15,353 nucleotides of DNA, taken from the NCBI GenBank assembly GCA_946479405.1, contig CAMLGD010000065.1, positions 1 through 15,353 on the forward strand, read 5' to 3'. A program made the position numbers and the translations under genes. Below, piece by piece: positions 1 through 6,952 of the stretch (positions are counted from its first letter, which is position 1; every line of letters begins with the position of its first letter). The notes beneath the pieces were generated by a model. That model was not told the DNA's origin and did no database searches. It saw only the letters and a program-made list of their open reading frames with translations. Source of the stretch: an uncultured Vogesella sp. GTDB lineage: Bacteria; Pseudomonadota; Gammaproteobacteria; Burkholderiales; Chromobacteriaceae.

Positions 1-445
1 GGCCGGTACTGCCAAAGCCGCCGGCACCACGCTCGGAGGCATCGAAGTCTTCGACTATGTTCAAGGCTACCTGCACCACCGGCACGATGATCATCTGGGC
101 AATGCGCTCCAGCGGGCTGAGCTTGAACGGGGTGTCGCCACGGTTCCACACCGAGACCATCAGCTGGCCCTGGTAGTCGGAGTCGATCAGCCCCACGAGG
201 TTGCCCAGCACGATGCCGTGCTTGTGACCCAGGCCGGAGCGCGGCAGGATCATTGCCGCCAGGGTCGGGTCTGCCAGGTGGATGGCCATGCCGGTTGGGA
301 CCAGCGTGGTCTGGCCGGGTTCAATCAGCATGTCGCTGTCGATGGCAGCACGCAGATCGAGGCCGGCGGAGCCGCTGGTAGCATAGGCCGGCAGGCAGTC
401 ATGCAGACGGGAATCGAGAATCTTGACGTCGAGTACGGGTTTCAT
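1..445 (-). CDS. dut: dUTP diphosphatase (dUTPase), 3' end cut by window edge
   Basis: Hydrolyses dUTP to dUMP and diphosphate, keeping uracil out of DNA and supplying dUMP for thymidylate synthesis; a cytosolic homotrimer in this family. The 148 visible residues show all five trimeric dUTPase motifs: GSAGLDLRA (25-33), PRSGLG (68-73), GLIDSDYQG (85-93, with the catalytic Asp), ERIAQMII (113-120), and the C-terminal [10 protein letters not shown] (139-148) that closes over the substrate. The window ends one base into codon 149, so only the last one or two residues and the stop should be missing (the E. coli enzyme has about 151). It starts with an ATG 18 nt after the coaBC stop, so it is very probably the second gene of a coaBC-dut operon, as in many proteobacteria. 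Nothing is odd in the sequence. Confidence 0.96.
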   Translation of the reverse strand, partial: MKPVLDVKILDSRLHDCLPAYATSGSAGLDLRAAIDSDMLIEPGQTTLVPTGMAIHLADPTLAAMILPRSGLGHKHGIVLGNLVGLIDSDYQGQLMVSVWNRGDTPFKLSPLERIAQMIIVPVVQVALNIVEDFDASERGAGGFGSTG

Positions 446-463
446 CAGCTAAAAAATATCGGG

Positions 464-1642
464 TTAACGGTTAAGGCTCTTGGCCAGATGGGCAACGATG
501 GCGCGGCCAACGTCGTCCTTGGGCATGGCCGGCAGCGGGTGCTGGCCATGGTCGTCCAGCAGGATCACTTCATTCTGGTCGGCGCCCATCGCCTGCTGTG
601 CCAGATTGGCTACCAGCAGCGGCACCTTCTTGCGCTTGCGTTTCTGCTCGGCAAAGTCCAGCAGGTTCTGGCTTTCGGCCGCAAAGCCTACGCAAAACGG
701 CGCCGCCGGCAGACCGGCCACAGTGGCGAGGATGTCCGGGTTTTCTTCCAGTTCGATCACCGGCACGGCATCGCCTTTTTTCAGCTTGTGTTCGCTGCGG
801 TTTTTCACGCGGTAGTCCGCTACTGCCGCCACGCTGATGAATACATCGCTGCGGCCAACATCGGACAATACCGCCTGATACATTTCCTGCGCGCTCTGCA
901 CCGGCAGCAAACGTACGTCCACCGGAGCGGATAGCGCGGTCGGGCCGGAAACCAGGGTGACCTCGGCTCCGGCATCGCGGCAGGCACGCGCCAGCGCGTA
1001 GCCCATCTTGCCGGAGCTGATATTGGTAATGCCGCGCACGGCGTCGATCGGTTCGAAAGTCGGGCCGGCGGTGAGCAGTACTTTCTTGCCGGCCAGCACC
1101 TTGGCATCGAAAAAACCTTGCAGCAATTCGAAGACTTCCTCCGGCTCCAGCATGCGTCCCGGACCGGTTTCACCGCAGGCCTGCACGCCATGCGCCGGCC
1201 CCCAGACCGTTACGCCATCGGCGTGCAGCTGGGCGATGTTGCGCTGATTGGGCGGGTTGTCCCACATCTGGCGGTTCATCGCCGGCACCACGATCAATGG
1301 ACAGGTGCGTGCTGCCGCCATGGTGGAGATCAGGTCGTCGCAGGCACCGTGCGCCAGTTTGAAAATGCAGTCGGCCGTGGCCGGCACGATCACGAAGGCA
1401 TCGGCGCGGCGCGACATCTCAATGTGGGCCATCGCGTTATCCGGGCGGCTGTCCCACACGTCGTGGTACACCGCATGACCGGAGAGCGCCTGGAAAGTCA
1501 GTGGCGTCACAAAGCGGGTGGCACTTTCGCTCATGACCACTTCTACGCGGTGGCCTGCCTTTACCAGCAGCCGCGTCAATTCGGCGGCCTTGTAAGCGGC
1601 TACGCCACCGGTAATACCCAGAAGAATGTTTTTTTGCGCCAT
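464..1642 (-). CDS. coaBC: Bifunctional phosphopantothenoylcysteine decarboxylase / phosphopantothenate-cysteine ligase
   Basis: Two consecutive steps of coenzyme A synthesis: CTP-dependent joining of 4'-phosphopantothenate to cysteine (CoaB, C-terminal half), then FMN-dependent decarboxylation to 4'-phosphopantetheine (CoaC, N-terminal half). The 392-residue protein begins with the flavoprotein signature LLGITGGVAAYKA. CoaC residues are in place: His73 (MAHIEM), the PAMNRQMW motif with Asn123, and Cys156 in ACGETGPGRM. CoaB follows with TAGPTFEPIDAVRGITN, SSGKMG, AAVADYRVK and a Lys-rich stretch near 286-289. The reading frame stays open upstream to 1729, but I start at 1642 because MAQKNILLGITGG matches the family's N-terminus; the Shine-Dalgarno there is weak. 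An ATG at 1669 is the alternative. It is divergent from radC and 18 nt upstream of dut. Confidence 0.96.
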   Translation of the reverse strand: MAQKNILLGITGGVAAYKAAELTRLLVKAGHRVEVVMSESATRFVTPLTFQALSGHAVYHDVWDSRPDNAMAHIEMSRRADAFVIVPATADCIFKLAHGACDDLISTMAAARTCPLIVVPAMNRQMWDNPPNQRNIAQLHADGVTVWGPAHGVQACGETGPGRMLEPEEVFELLQGFFDAKVLAGKKVLLTAGPTFEPIDAVRGITNISSGKMGYALARACRDAGAEVTLVSGPTALSAPVDVRLLPVQSAQEMYQAVLSDVGRSDVFISVAAVADYRVKNRSEHKLKKGDAVPVIELEENPDILATVAGLPAAPFCVGFAAESQNLLDFAEQKRKRKKVPLLVANLAQQAMGADQNEVILLDDHGQHPLPAMPKDDVGRAIVAHLAKSLNR

Positions 1643-1790
1643 GCCTGTCTCGGAATGCTGCGGTTTCATCACGGAAGCAATTGTAGCGGAAGCGCCAGTG
1701 CTGCGCTGCGGAAGGTCCCAACTACACAATAGTGATTTGTCATTAATAATCTGGTAAAAACCATGCTATAGCCAAAATCAGGAGCTTGCG
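1643..1790. promoter_or_regulatory. Divergent intergenic region, coaBC (-) / radC (+)
   Basis: This 148-bp gap must carry promoters for both genes. For radC the best candidate is an extended -10, TGC followed by TATAGC (1764-1772), with a poor -35 TTAATA (1743-1748, 18-bp spacer). An AT-rich stretch at 1731-1775 stands out against the GC-rich surroundings. A radC Shine-Dalgarno (AGGAG, about 1780-1784) precedes its ATG. I find no convincing hexamer pair for coaBC. The hexamer assignments are weak matches by eye. Confidence 0.4.
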
Positions 1791-2465
1791 ATGTCCATCA
1801 CGCACTGGCCGGAAGCAGAACGCCCACGCGAGAAGCTGCTGCAGCGTGGCCCACAGATACTGTCGGATGCCGAACTGCTGGCCATTTTTCTGCGCACCGG
1901 GGTACGTGGCCTGTCGGCAGTGGACATGGCGCGCCAGCTGCTGCAGCGTTTTGGCAGCTTGGGCAAGTTGCTGGCAGCTGGTGAGGAGGACATCAGCCGC
2001 TGTGCCGGCATGGGGCCGGCCAAGTATGCGCAGTTTGCCGCGGTGAAAGAGCTGGCCAGGCGGTTGCTGGCGGAGGACATGCAGCTGGGTGATGTGCTGG
2101 ACAGCCCGGACGCCGTACGCCATTACCTGCGGCTGGCTATTGGCAGTCAGGATGTGGAAGTGTTCATGGTGCTGTTTCTGACGGCACAAAACCGTGTATT
2201 GGCAGTCGAAGAAGTATCACGTGGCACTTTGACCGAAGCGCGGGTCTACCCGCGGGAGGTCGTACGCCGGGCGCTGCAGCACAATGCCAGTGCCGTGATC
2301 GTGGCGCACAATCATCCATCCGGCGTGGCCGAGCCATCGGCCGCCGACCGGGCGCTGACTGCCACGCTCAAGCAGGCGTTGCTGCTGGTCGATATCCGGT
2401 TACTGGATCATTTTGTGGTGACCGGCACACGTGCCGAATCGCTGGCCGAGCGCGGCTGGGTCTAG
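1791..2465 (+). CDS. radC: RadC-family JAB/JAMM-domain protein
   Basis: RadC (YicR) proteins combine an N-terminal helix-hairpin-helix region with a C-terminal JAB/MPN metalloprotease-like domain. Despite the name, a role in DNA repair is not established and the biochemical activity is unclear. The 224-residue product has the usual length. The N-terminal half includes the conserved [20 protein letters not shown] and a helix-hairpin-helix-like [11 protein letters not shown] (71-81). The JAMM metal motif is complete: His173-x-His175-x7-Ser183-x2-Asp186. It starts at ATG 1791 after AGGAG. The coaBC/radC divergence is the same as in E. coli (dfp/yicR), but there radC is followed by rpmB-rpmG, which are absent here. 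Confidence 0.95.
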   Translation: MSITHWPEAERPREKLLQRGPQILSDAELLAIFLRTGVRGLSAVDMARQLLQRFGSLGKLLAAGEEDISRCAGMGPAKYAQFAAVKELARRLLAEDMQLGDVLDSPDAVRHYLRLAIGSQDVEVFMVLFLTAQNRVLAVEEVSRGTLTEARVYPREVVRRALQHNASAVIVAHNHPSGVAEPSAADRALTATLKQALLLVDIRLLDHFVVTGTRAESLAERGWV

Positions 2466-2583
2466 AGTACAAAGGGAGAATCAACGGGTGGTGAACAAGT
2501 AAGATGTGCCGGCAGCCGGCCGGTGCATACAGGGTGAAATAGACCCGCGGTCAGCCGGCTGGCCGCAATTGGAGGGGCGTATC
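2466..2583 (+). other. Gap between radC and the 83-aa gene
   Basis: This stretch of 118 nt is rich in GCCGGC-type short palindromes (2508-2524 and 2554-2564) that could fold weakly after radC, but there is no clean terminator with a T-run. A TAAGAT hexamer (2500-2505) could be a -10 but has no -35 partner. A GGAGG ribosome site at 2571-2575 serves the 83-aa gene. Confidence 0.4.
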
Positions 2584-2835
2584 ATGAACATCCTGCAGTT
2601 GCTCAACCAGTCCGATTACATTCAGATCAACAACCAGCTGATCAAACCGGAATTCATGTTTGCCTCCGAAGACTATGCCGAAGATGACGATGTGGCGCTG
2701 GAGGCGCAGCTGGACGGTGCCGAACTGGTGCTGACCGTGGCCGATCTGGAAGATGCCACACCGCTGGCGGATGGTGCCTACTGGATAGAAAGCGTGGGCT
2801 ACCTGCGCTTCCTTACCCGCCAGGCCCTGCATTGA
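2584..2835 (+). CDS. Small acidic protein of unknown function (83 aa)
   Basis: I do not recognise a family. The frame is open from 2506, but ATG 2584 is chosen because a strong Shine-Dalgarno (GGAGG, 2571-2575) lies 8 nt before it. The 83 residues are markedly acidic, with a run around 31-42 (SEDYAEDDDVAL), and contain no Cys, signal peptide or membrane segment. The pattern of short hydrophobic strands separated by acidic turns (AELVLTVADLEDATPLADGAYWIE) suggests a small soluble beta-rich fold; that is inference. It lies 118 nt after radC and is followed at once by hairpins at 2842-2874, so it may be its own small transcription unit. Being short, it could still be over-called, but the ribosome site and downstream terminator argue for a real gene. 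Confidence 0.72.
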   Translation: MNILQLLNQSDYIQINNQLIKPEFMFASEDYAEDDDVALEAQLDGAELVLTVADLEDATPLADGAYWIESVGYLRFLTRQALH

Positions 2836-2841
2836 CCCACC

Positions 2842-2880
2842 CGGCAACGGGTTGCCAGCCGCCGCAAGGCGGCTTTCTGC
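2842..2880 (+). terminator. Probable terminator after the 83-aa gene
   Basis: Two adjacent hairpins follow the stop codon. The first is GGCAAC/GTTGCC with a 2-nt gap (2843-2856). The second is a perfect 7-bp stem AGCCGCC/GGCGGCT (2857-2863 and 2868-2874) closed by a GCAA (GNRA) tetraloop. The U-tract after it is only moderate (TTCTGCTGTCT), so termination may be partial. Confidence 0.6.
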
Positions 2881-2896
2881 TGTCTGTGGGGCCAGC

Positions 2897-2925
2897 TTGA
2901 GTAATTGCTGGGGCGGCTAGATAAT
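2897..2925 (+). promoter_or_regulatory. Sigma70-type promoter for rbsK
   Basis: TTGAGT (2897-2902), a spacer of exactly 17 bp, then GATAAT (2920-2925, 5 of 6 consensus). Transcription would start near 2932, giving a leader of about 40 nt before the rbsK ATG. The -10 lies inside the loop side of a terminator-like hairpin (2910-2941). Confidence 0.6.
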
Positions 2926-2941
2926 CGCGGCCCCTTTTTTT
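2910..2941 (+). terminator. Terminator-like hairpin with seven Ts, overlapping the rbsK promoter
   Basis: GGGGC (2910-2914) pairs with GCCCC (2930-2934), and two further pairs form past one G-G mismatch. Seven Ts follow (2935-2941). This looks like an intrinsic terminator for read-through from the upstream gene. It physically overlaps the rbsK promoter, so transcripts started at about 2932 would not contain the 5' arm and would escape it. Confidence 0.45.
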
Positions 2942-2971
2942 GACCGCGCGATACCGGTGGAGCAGGCAACA

Positions 2972-3856
2972 ATGACCAAAGTTGTAGTGGTAGGCAGCAT
3001 CAATATGGACTTGGTGGTGGTGACCGATCGCTTCCCGGCGCCGGGCGAAACGCTCAGCGGCGAACGCTTCCTGACAGTGCCGGGCGGCAAGGGGGCCAAC
3101 CAGGCGGTGGCCGCCAGCCGGCTGGGCGCCAGCGTCAGCATGGTGGGCAAGGTTGGTCGTGATGCCTTTGGCGAGCAGCTGCTGGCAGGCCTGCAGCAAG
3201 AAGACATCGATACCCGCCACGTTGGCCGCAGCGATGCCGCCACCGGTGTGGCGCTGATTACCGTCAGCGGTGGCGAAAACAGCATTGTGGTGGTGCCGGG
3301 CGCCAACCATGCGCTGTTGCCGGTGGACATCGCCGCCGCCGATGCGCTGCTGGCCGGGGCGGATGTAATCCTTACCCAGCTGGAAATCCCGCTGGAGACG
3401 GTGGCGGCGGTACTGGCAACTGCCGCCCGCCATGGGGTGCCGGTAATCCTCAATCCGGCGCCGGCGCAAGCGCTGCCGGTGGCCCTGTTGCAGCAGGTCG
3501 CGTTATTGACACCGAATGAACACGAACTGGCGACGGTGCTGGGGCGCCCAGGGGCGGACATGGCCAGCCTGCTGCCGCTGTTGCCGGGCAAGGTGGTGAT
3601 GACCCACGGCAAGAATGGCGCCTGGCATGCACGGGCCGATGGCACGCTGCATCACCAGCCGGGCTTCCAGGTCTGTGCGGTGGACAGTACCGGTGCCGGC
3701 GATACCTTCAACGGTGCGCTGGCGACCTTCCTGCCACAGGGGCTGGAGACTGCGATACGTTATGCCGCTGCTGCCGGGGCCTTGTCGGTCACCCGCCTGG
3801 GCGCACAGGCCGGTATGCCGCACCGCGATGAGCTACTGGCGTTTGTGGCCAATTGA
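2972..3856 (+). CDS. rbsK: Ribokinase (PfkB family)
   Basis: Phosphorylates D-ribose to ribose 5-phosphate with ATP in the cytosol, feeding the pentose phosphate and PRPP routes. The 294-residue protein has the ribokinase start GSINMDLV (8-15), sugar-binding GGKGANQA (38-45), NPAPAQ (161-166), PNEHE (181-185), and the PfkB signature 2 DSTGAGDTFNGAL (238-250) with the presumed catalytic base Asp244 and anion hole. ATG 2972 is preferred over an in-frame GTG at 2957 because GGAG (2959-2962) is placed to serve it. No ribose transporter (rbsDACB) or repressor is adjacent, so this is an orphan kinase, perhaps for ribose recycled from nucleosides. Another pentose or nucleoside substrate cannot be excluded, but NMD and GGKGAN are typical of true ribokinases. 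Confidence 0.92.
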   Translation: MTKVVVVGSINMDLVVVTDRFPAPGETLSGERFLTVPGGKGANQAVAASRLGASVSMVGKVGRDAFGEQLLAGLQQEDIDTRHVGRSDAATGVALITVSGGENSIVVVPGANHALLPVDIAAADALLAGADVILTQLEIPLETVAAVLATAARHGVPVILNPAPAQALPVALLQQVALLTPNEHELATVLGRPGADMASLLPLLPGKVVMTHGKNGAWHARADGTLHHQPGFQVCAVDSTGAGDTFNGALATFLPQGLETAIRYAAAAGALSVTRLGAQAGMPHRDELLAFVAN

Positions 3857-3867
3857 TCTGGCGCAAG

Positions 3868-3894
3868 TTGGCCGCAGGGCGCGCTCGTTAAAAT
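3868..3894 (+). promoter_or_regulatory. Possible promoter for the Rossmann-fold gene
   Basis: A near-consensus -10 TAAAAT (3889-3894) lies 45 nt before the ATG at 3940. The only -35 candidate is TTGGCC (3868-3873), part of a half-copy (TTGGCCGCAG) of the repeated palindrome, but the spacer is just 15 bp. The pairing is therefore doubtful. Confidence 0.35.
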
Positions 3895-3939
3895 GCCGGC
3901 TTCCAAATGCTTAGTGCATGAGCACGAGTTGGGGTCGAG

Positions 3940-4314
3940 ATGGAAAAAATTCGCGTGGCGATGGTGGGGGCGGGTGAGACGGCTACTCCGCTGTTGAAGC
4001 AGCTACTGGCTTCGGACTTTGTCGAGCTGGTGGGGGTGGCCGAGTTGAACCTGGCGTTGCCCGGCGTGGCGCTGGTCCAGGCGCACGGCATTCCGGTGAC
4101 GGACAACTTCATCGAACTGGCCGAGCAGGGCGAGCGGGTGGACATCATCATCGACCTGACCGGCTCGCGCAAAGTGCGTGAAGACCTGCGTCGCTTCATG
4201 CAGTTTGCCGGTAATAATCACACTGTCATCATGCACGAGCGCATTGCGCTGCTGCTGATGTCGCTGTCTGCCGGCAAGCTGGTGCAGACCCGTCACGAGT
4301 CGCTCGGCTACTGA
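3940..4314 (+). CDS. Single-domain NAD(P)-binding Rossmann-fold protein, function unknown
   Basis: The 124 residues match only the nucleotide-binding half of GFO/IDH/MocA or homoserine/aspartate-semialdehyde dehydrogenase-type proteins. It begins with beta-strand IRVAMVG and the dinucleotide-binding turn GAGETA (10-15). An acidic residue ends the second strand (GVAELN, Glu35), and VDIIIDLTG (68-75) follows at the fourth strand. There is no catalytic or substrate-binding C-terminal domain, so it is unlikely to be a complete dehydrogenase. A ligand sensor or binding subunit is possible; that is inference. It has no frameshift or truncation signs: the following sequence runs straight into hairpins and a strong terminator, so the short length seems genuine. 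The Shine-Dalgarno is weak (GGGGTCGAG just before the ATG). Confidence 0.8.
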   Translation: MEKIRVAMVGAGETATPLLKQLLASDFVELVGVAELNLALPGVALVQAHGIPVTDNFIELAEQGERVDIIIDLTGSRKVREDLRRFMQFAGNNHTVIMHERIALLLMSLSAGKLVQTRHESLGY

Positions 4315-4327
4315 AAGTTTTGTGCTA

Positions 4328-4384
4328 TTGCCGGTACCGCGACTGGCCGGCAAGGTTGAAGGAGGGCAGATGCCCTCCTTTTTT
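4328..4384 (+). terminator. Strong intrinsic terminator preceded by a second hairpin
   Basis: A 9-bp perfect stem AAGGAGGGC (4359-4367) / GCCCTCCTT (4372-4380) with a 4-nt loop runs into six Ts in total (4379-4384). It is a textbook rho-independent terminator for the Rossmann-fold gene. Just upstream is another inverted repeat, TTGCCGG/CCGGCAA (4328-4334 and 4347-4353). Confidence 0.9.
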
Positions 4385-4410
4385 CATGCCTGCCGCCGTG
4401 GCCGGCTGAC

Positions 4411-4434
4411 ACTGCGGCCAACGTTGGCCGCAGT
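4411..4434. repeat. 24-bp perfect palindrome (copy 1 of repeated element)
   Basis: A perfect 24-bp palindrome with core GCGGCCAACGTTGGCCGC lies between the convergent ends of the Rossmann-fold gene (+) and the exonuclease gene (-). It is 22 nt past the exonuclease stop and could act as a hairpin at that transcript's 3' end, though it lacks a U-tract. The same 18-base core recurs at 13080-13097, and a variant with GG at the centre occurs at 7866-7883. Confidence 0.85.
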
Positions 4435-4456
4435 CACCGTGGGCTGCCAAGGGTCG

Positions 4457-5068
4457 CTAGCCGAAGCCGCGCTTTTTCAGTGCCAGATACATCATGCCGG
4501 CGGTGATGGCATCGTTCAGCGCATCATGGCGCGCTAGCGCCGGCACCCCCAGCTCGTCAACCAGCGTGGCCATGCGCAGATCCACATTGCTGTCTGGCTG
4601 CTGGCGAATCTTGTAATCGTAGAACCGGCCGGAGACTTCGATCTGGCGGTTGGGCAGGCCGATGCCGGCCAGCTCGCGCACATACTTGTTCAGCACCGCC
4701 ACATCGTATTCCAGGTAGTAGCCCACCAGCGGCCGCCCGCCGATAAAGGCCAGCAGTTGCGCCACCGCCTCGCGCGGCGACAGCCCGTCGGAGACATCGC
4801 GCGGGCGCAGGCCATGAATCTTCACGCTGCCTGCTTCCGGGCGGCGTTCCGGCTTCACCAGCACGTAGAACGATTCGCTGCTGAGGATACGTTGGCCGCG
4901 GATTTTCACCGCACCGATGGACAGCAGCTCGGCCTCGCGCACGTTCAGGCTGGTGGTTTCGCAGTCCACGCTCACCACCTCGCTGTCGTCTTCGTCCAGC
5001 AGATAGGCAAAGGCTGGATCTTTCAGCCGCCAGCGGGCCAGCTGGCGTCTCAAGGCGGTGGCTATCAT
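4457..5068 (-). CDS. DnaQ-family 3'-5' exonuclease (DEDDh)
   Basis: A 203-residue nuclease of the DNA polymerase III epsilon / RNase T superfamily, expected to remove 3'-terminal nucleotides with two metal ions. All five DEDDh residues are present: Asp35 and Glu37 in SVDCETT (motif I), Asp122 in LEYDVAVLNKYV (motif II), and His181 and Asp186 in RHDALNDAITAG (motif III). About 30 basic residues' worth of N-terminal extension precede the exonuclease core. It is not replicative dnaQ: it lacks a polymerase-binding tail and sits away from rnhA. Its ATG overlaps the stop of the upstream DUF294 gene by 4 nt (ATGA), so the two are translationally coupled. Such DUF294-exonuclease pairs recur in proteobacteria, from memory often beside acetyl-CoA synthetase genes, which are not seen here. 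The substrate is unknown. Confidence 0.88.
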   Translation of the reverse strand: MIATALRRQLARWRLKDPAFAYLLDEDDSEVVSVDCETTSLNVREAELLSIGAVKIRGQRILSSESFYVLVKPERRPEAGSVKIHGLRPRDVSDGLSPREAVAQLLAFIGGRPLVGYYLEYDVAVLNKYVRELAGIGLPNRQIEVSGRFYDYKIRQQPDSNVDLRMATLVDELGVPALARHDALNDAITAGMMYLALKKRGFG

Positions 5069-6873
5069 GCGATGGCTCCCAGGCGGAAGTGGTGGCGCAG
5101 ATAGCCCTTGAAGCGTTTCACCAGCGCCAGTGCATCTTTCAGCAGGTCGCGCTCCAGCGTGGACAGCCGTTCCGGGTGGATCAGGTTGCTGGCGCTGCGG
5201 CCGTCGGCCAGCTCGGCCAGACCGTGGCTCAGGCGCAGCCCCAGCAGGAAGGACAGCGCCTCGCCCACGTCGTTGGCCAGTTCGCGCTCCAGCAGGCCGC
5301 GGTCGGCCAGCTGTTGCAGGCGGTCGAAGGTATTGCAGGCGGTGACACCATGGCGCAGCGACAGCGCGCGGATGCCGTGCACGATGGGAAAGATGCCGCC
5401 TTTCTTGATATCCAGTGTGGCGGCGCCGTCTTTCTCCTTGGTCAGCAGTTGGGCGAAGAAGCCCAGCGGGGTGTCGAATTGCTCGATGGCGCGGGCGAAG
5501 CGGGCGTAGAAGCTTTCATCGTCCGACAGCAGGCTGTTCAGATACTGGCGGCATTGCGCCAGCAGGCTGTGGTCGCCGGCCACCGCCTCGGCATCGATGA
5601 AGATCGCCAGGTTCATCAGCGCATCGCCATCCGGCGTCAGTACCCAGCGATACAGCTGGTCGCGCATCGTCTGCTCGTGGTGGCACCACTCCGGGTTGCG
5701 CACCATGATGCCGCCGGGGCAGGGGGGGTAGCCAAAGCGCGCCAGGGTGTCGCTGAAGGTCTGACAGGCGCCGCGAATGGCCGGGTGATCGAAGCCGTCG
5801 CGAATCAGCAGCGCGTTGTCCTGGTCGGTTTTCAGGATCTGCTCGCCGCGGCCTTCCGAGCCCATCACCAGCAGGCAGCTGTTGGCGACCAGTTCGGCCG
5901 GGGCAATCAGCTGCCAGGCACGCTCGAACAGCCGTGCATTCAGCGCCTGCACCAGCCGCCCCAGCTGTGGCGCCTTCACGCCGTGGCTGGACAGGATGCT
6001 GACTAGCCGGGTGATCTGCTCGGCAATGGCGGCCAGCTCGTCCAGCGATTCGGCGCGGTCCAGTCGCTGCGCGATCAGGTGCGAGTGGTTGGAGAAATAG
6101 GACAGGATATCCACCTGTGCCAGAATGCCGGCCGGTTCGCCGCGCTCCATCACCACTAGGCGGCGGATATTGCGCTGGGTCATGGTCAGCAGCGCGTTGA
6201 ACAGGAAATCGTCGATATCCACGGTGATCAGGTCGAAGTGGCAGACCTGGTGCAGCGGGGCGGAAGACGGGGTGGCAGTCAGGATGATGTCGCGGAAATC
6301 GGTAGTGGTGAACATGCCCAGCCGCTCGCCGTGGCGCACCAGGATCGATTTGCTCTTGCGCTGCTTCATCAGCCGCGCCGCGTCCAGAATGCTGTCGCTG
6401 CCTTCGGCAAACACCGGCAGCCGTGAACAGGCATCGCGCACGGTGGCGGTGAGTAGAGTCTGCAATTCGCGGTTGCCGGATTCGCGCGCCATGGCGCCGA
6501 ATTTCTGCGAGATGCTGGCAAAGAAAAAGGCGCCGAAACTGGGGTTGCTGTCGGTGAGCGCCAGCACGGTGTCGCGCGGCAGCGCGAACACCAGCGCTTC
6601 TTCATGCACCACGAAGCGGGTGCTGGTGTGGCCGGCCACCATGGAGCGGGCATCGAAGGTATCGCGCTGGTGATAGACGGCGATCACTTCATCGTCGGCC
6701 ATTTCGCGCACCACGCCCTTGATCACCACGTACAGCGCGTCCACCGGCTTGCCCGGGGACAGAATCAGTTCTTCGTCGTCAAAGAACACAATATCGGCGG
6801 CGTTTTCCAGCGTTTGCCGCTCGGCATTGCTCAGGTGGGTAAACGGCGGATGGGAGAAGTCGAAACGGGACAT
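5065..6873 (-). CDS. cNMP-like / CBS / DUF294 nucleotidyltransferase-like signalling protein
   Basis: A 602-residue cytosolic regulator-like protein. Domains in order: cyclic-nucleotide-binding-like fold (about 15-125), a CBS pair (about 150-265, with MFTTTDFRDI and ILAQVDILSYF), a DUF294 nucleotidyltransferase-like domain (about 290-430) with GSEGRGEQ (338-345) and the metal-binding pair Asp350/Asp352 in KTDQDNALL, and the DUF294 C-terminal helical domain (about 445-595). The nucleotidyltransferase motifs are intact and GlnD-like. The phosphate-binding cassette of the first domain is degenerate: there is no FGE-x-x-L or following Arg, so cAMP binding is doubtful. CBS domains usually sense adenosine nucleotides. 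The frame extends upstream to 7020, but ATG 6873 has a GGAG site and matches the family start. It is coupled to the exonuclease gene. The modified target is unknown. Confidence 0.88.
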   Translation of the reverse strand: MSRFDFSHPPFTHLSNAERQTLENAADIVFFDDEELILSPGKPVDALYVVIKGVVREMADDEVIAVYHQRDTFDARSMVAGHTSTRFVVHEEALVFALPRDTVLALTDSNPSFGAFFFASISQKFGAMARESGNRELQTLLTATVRDACSRLPVFAEGSDSILDAARLMKQRKSKSILVRHGERLGMFTTTDFRDIILTATPSSAPLHQVCHFDLITVDIDDFLFNALLTMTQRNIRRLVVMERGEPAGILAQVDILSYFSNHSHLIAQRLDRAESLDELAAIAEQITRLVSILSSHGVKAPQLGRLVQALNARLFERAWQLIAPAELVANSCLLVMGSEGRGEQILKTDQDNALLIRDGFDHPAIRGACQTFSDTLARFGYPPCPGGIMVRNPEWCHHEQTMRDQLYRWVLTPDGDALMNLAIFIDAEAVAGDHSLLAQCRQYLNSLLSDDESFYARFARAIEQFDTPLGFFAQLLTKEKDGAATLDIKKGGIFPIVHGIRALSLRHGVTACNTFDRLQQLADRGLLERELANDVGEALSFLLGLRLSHGLAELADGRSASNLIHPERLSTLERDLLKDALALVKRFKGYLRHHFRLGAIA

Positions 6874-6919
6874 GCGGGCACTCCGTACGGGACACCCTTG
6901 CAGCATAAACGGCAGCCTG

Positions 6920-6946
6920 CCGCCACCGCCATGTCGGCGGCGGCGG
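6920..6946 (-). other. Strong intercistronic hairpin between the amidotransferase and DUF294 genes
   Basis: On the minus strand, CCGCCGCCGCC pairs with GGCGGTGGCGG (11 bp, one G-U) around a 5-nt loop GACAT. It lies 6 nt past the stop of the amidotransferase gene and 46 nt before the DUF294 ATG. There is no U-tract, so it may be a processing or stability element or a weak attenuator rather than a terminator. Confidence 0.55.
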
Positions 6947-6952
6947 ATGCGG

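Noticed and set aside
218..934. Long plus-strand open frame opposite dut and coaBC
   Set aside because: It runs antisense to two well-supported genes, has no ribosome site and its His/Gln/Arg-rich translation is typical of the reverse frame of GC-rich coding DNA.
4411..4434. Reading the palindrome as a plain intrinsic terminator
   Set aside because: It has no T-run on either strand, and other copies of the same element lie within an operon and in a divergent promoter region.
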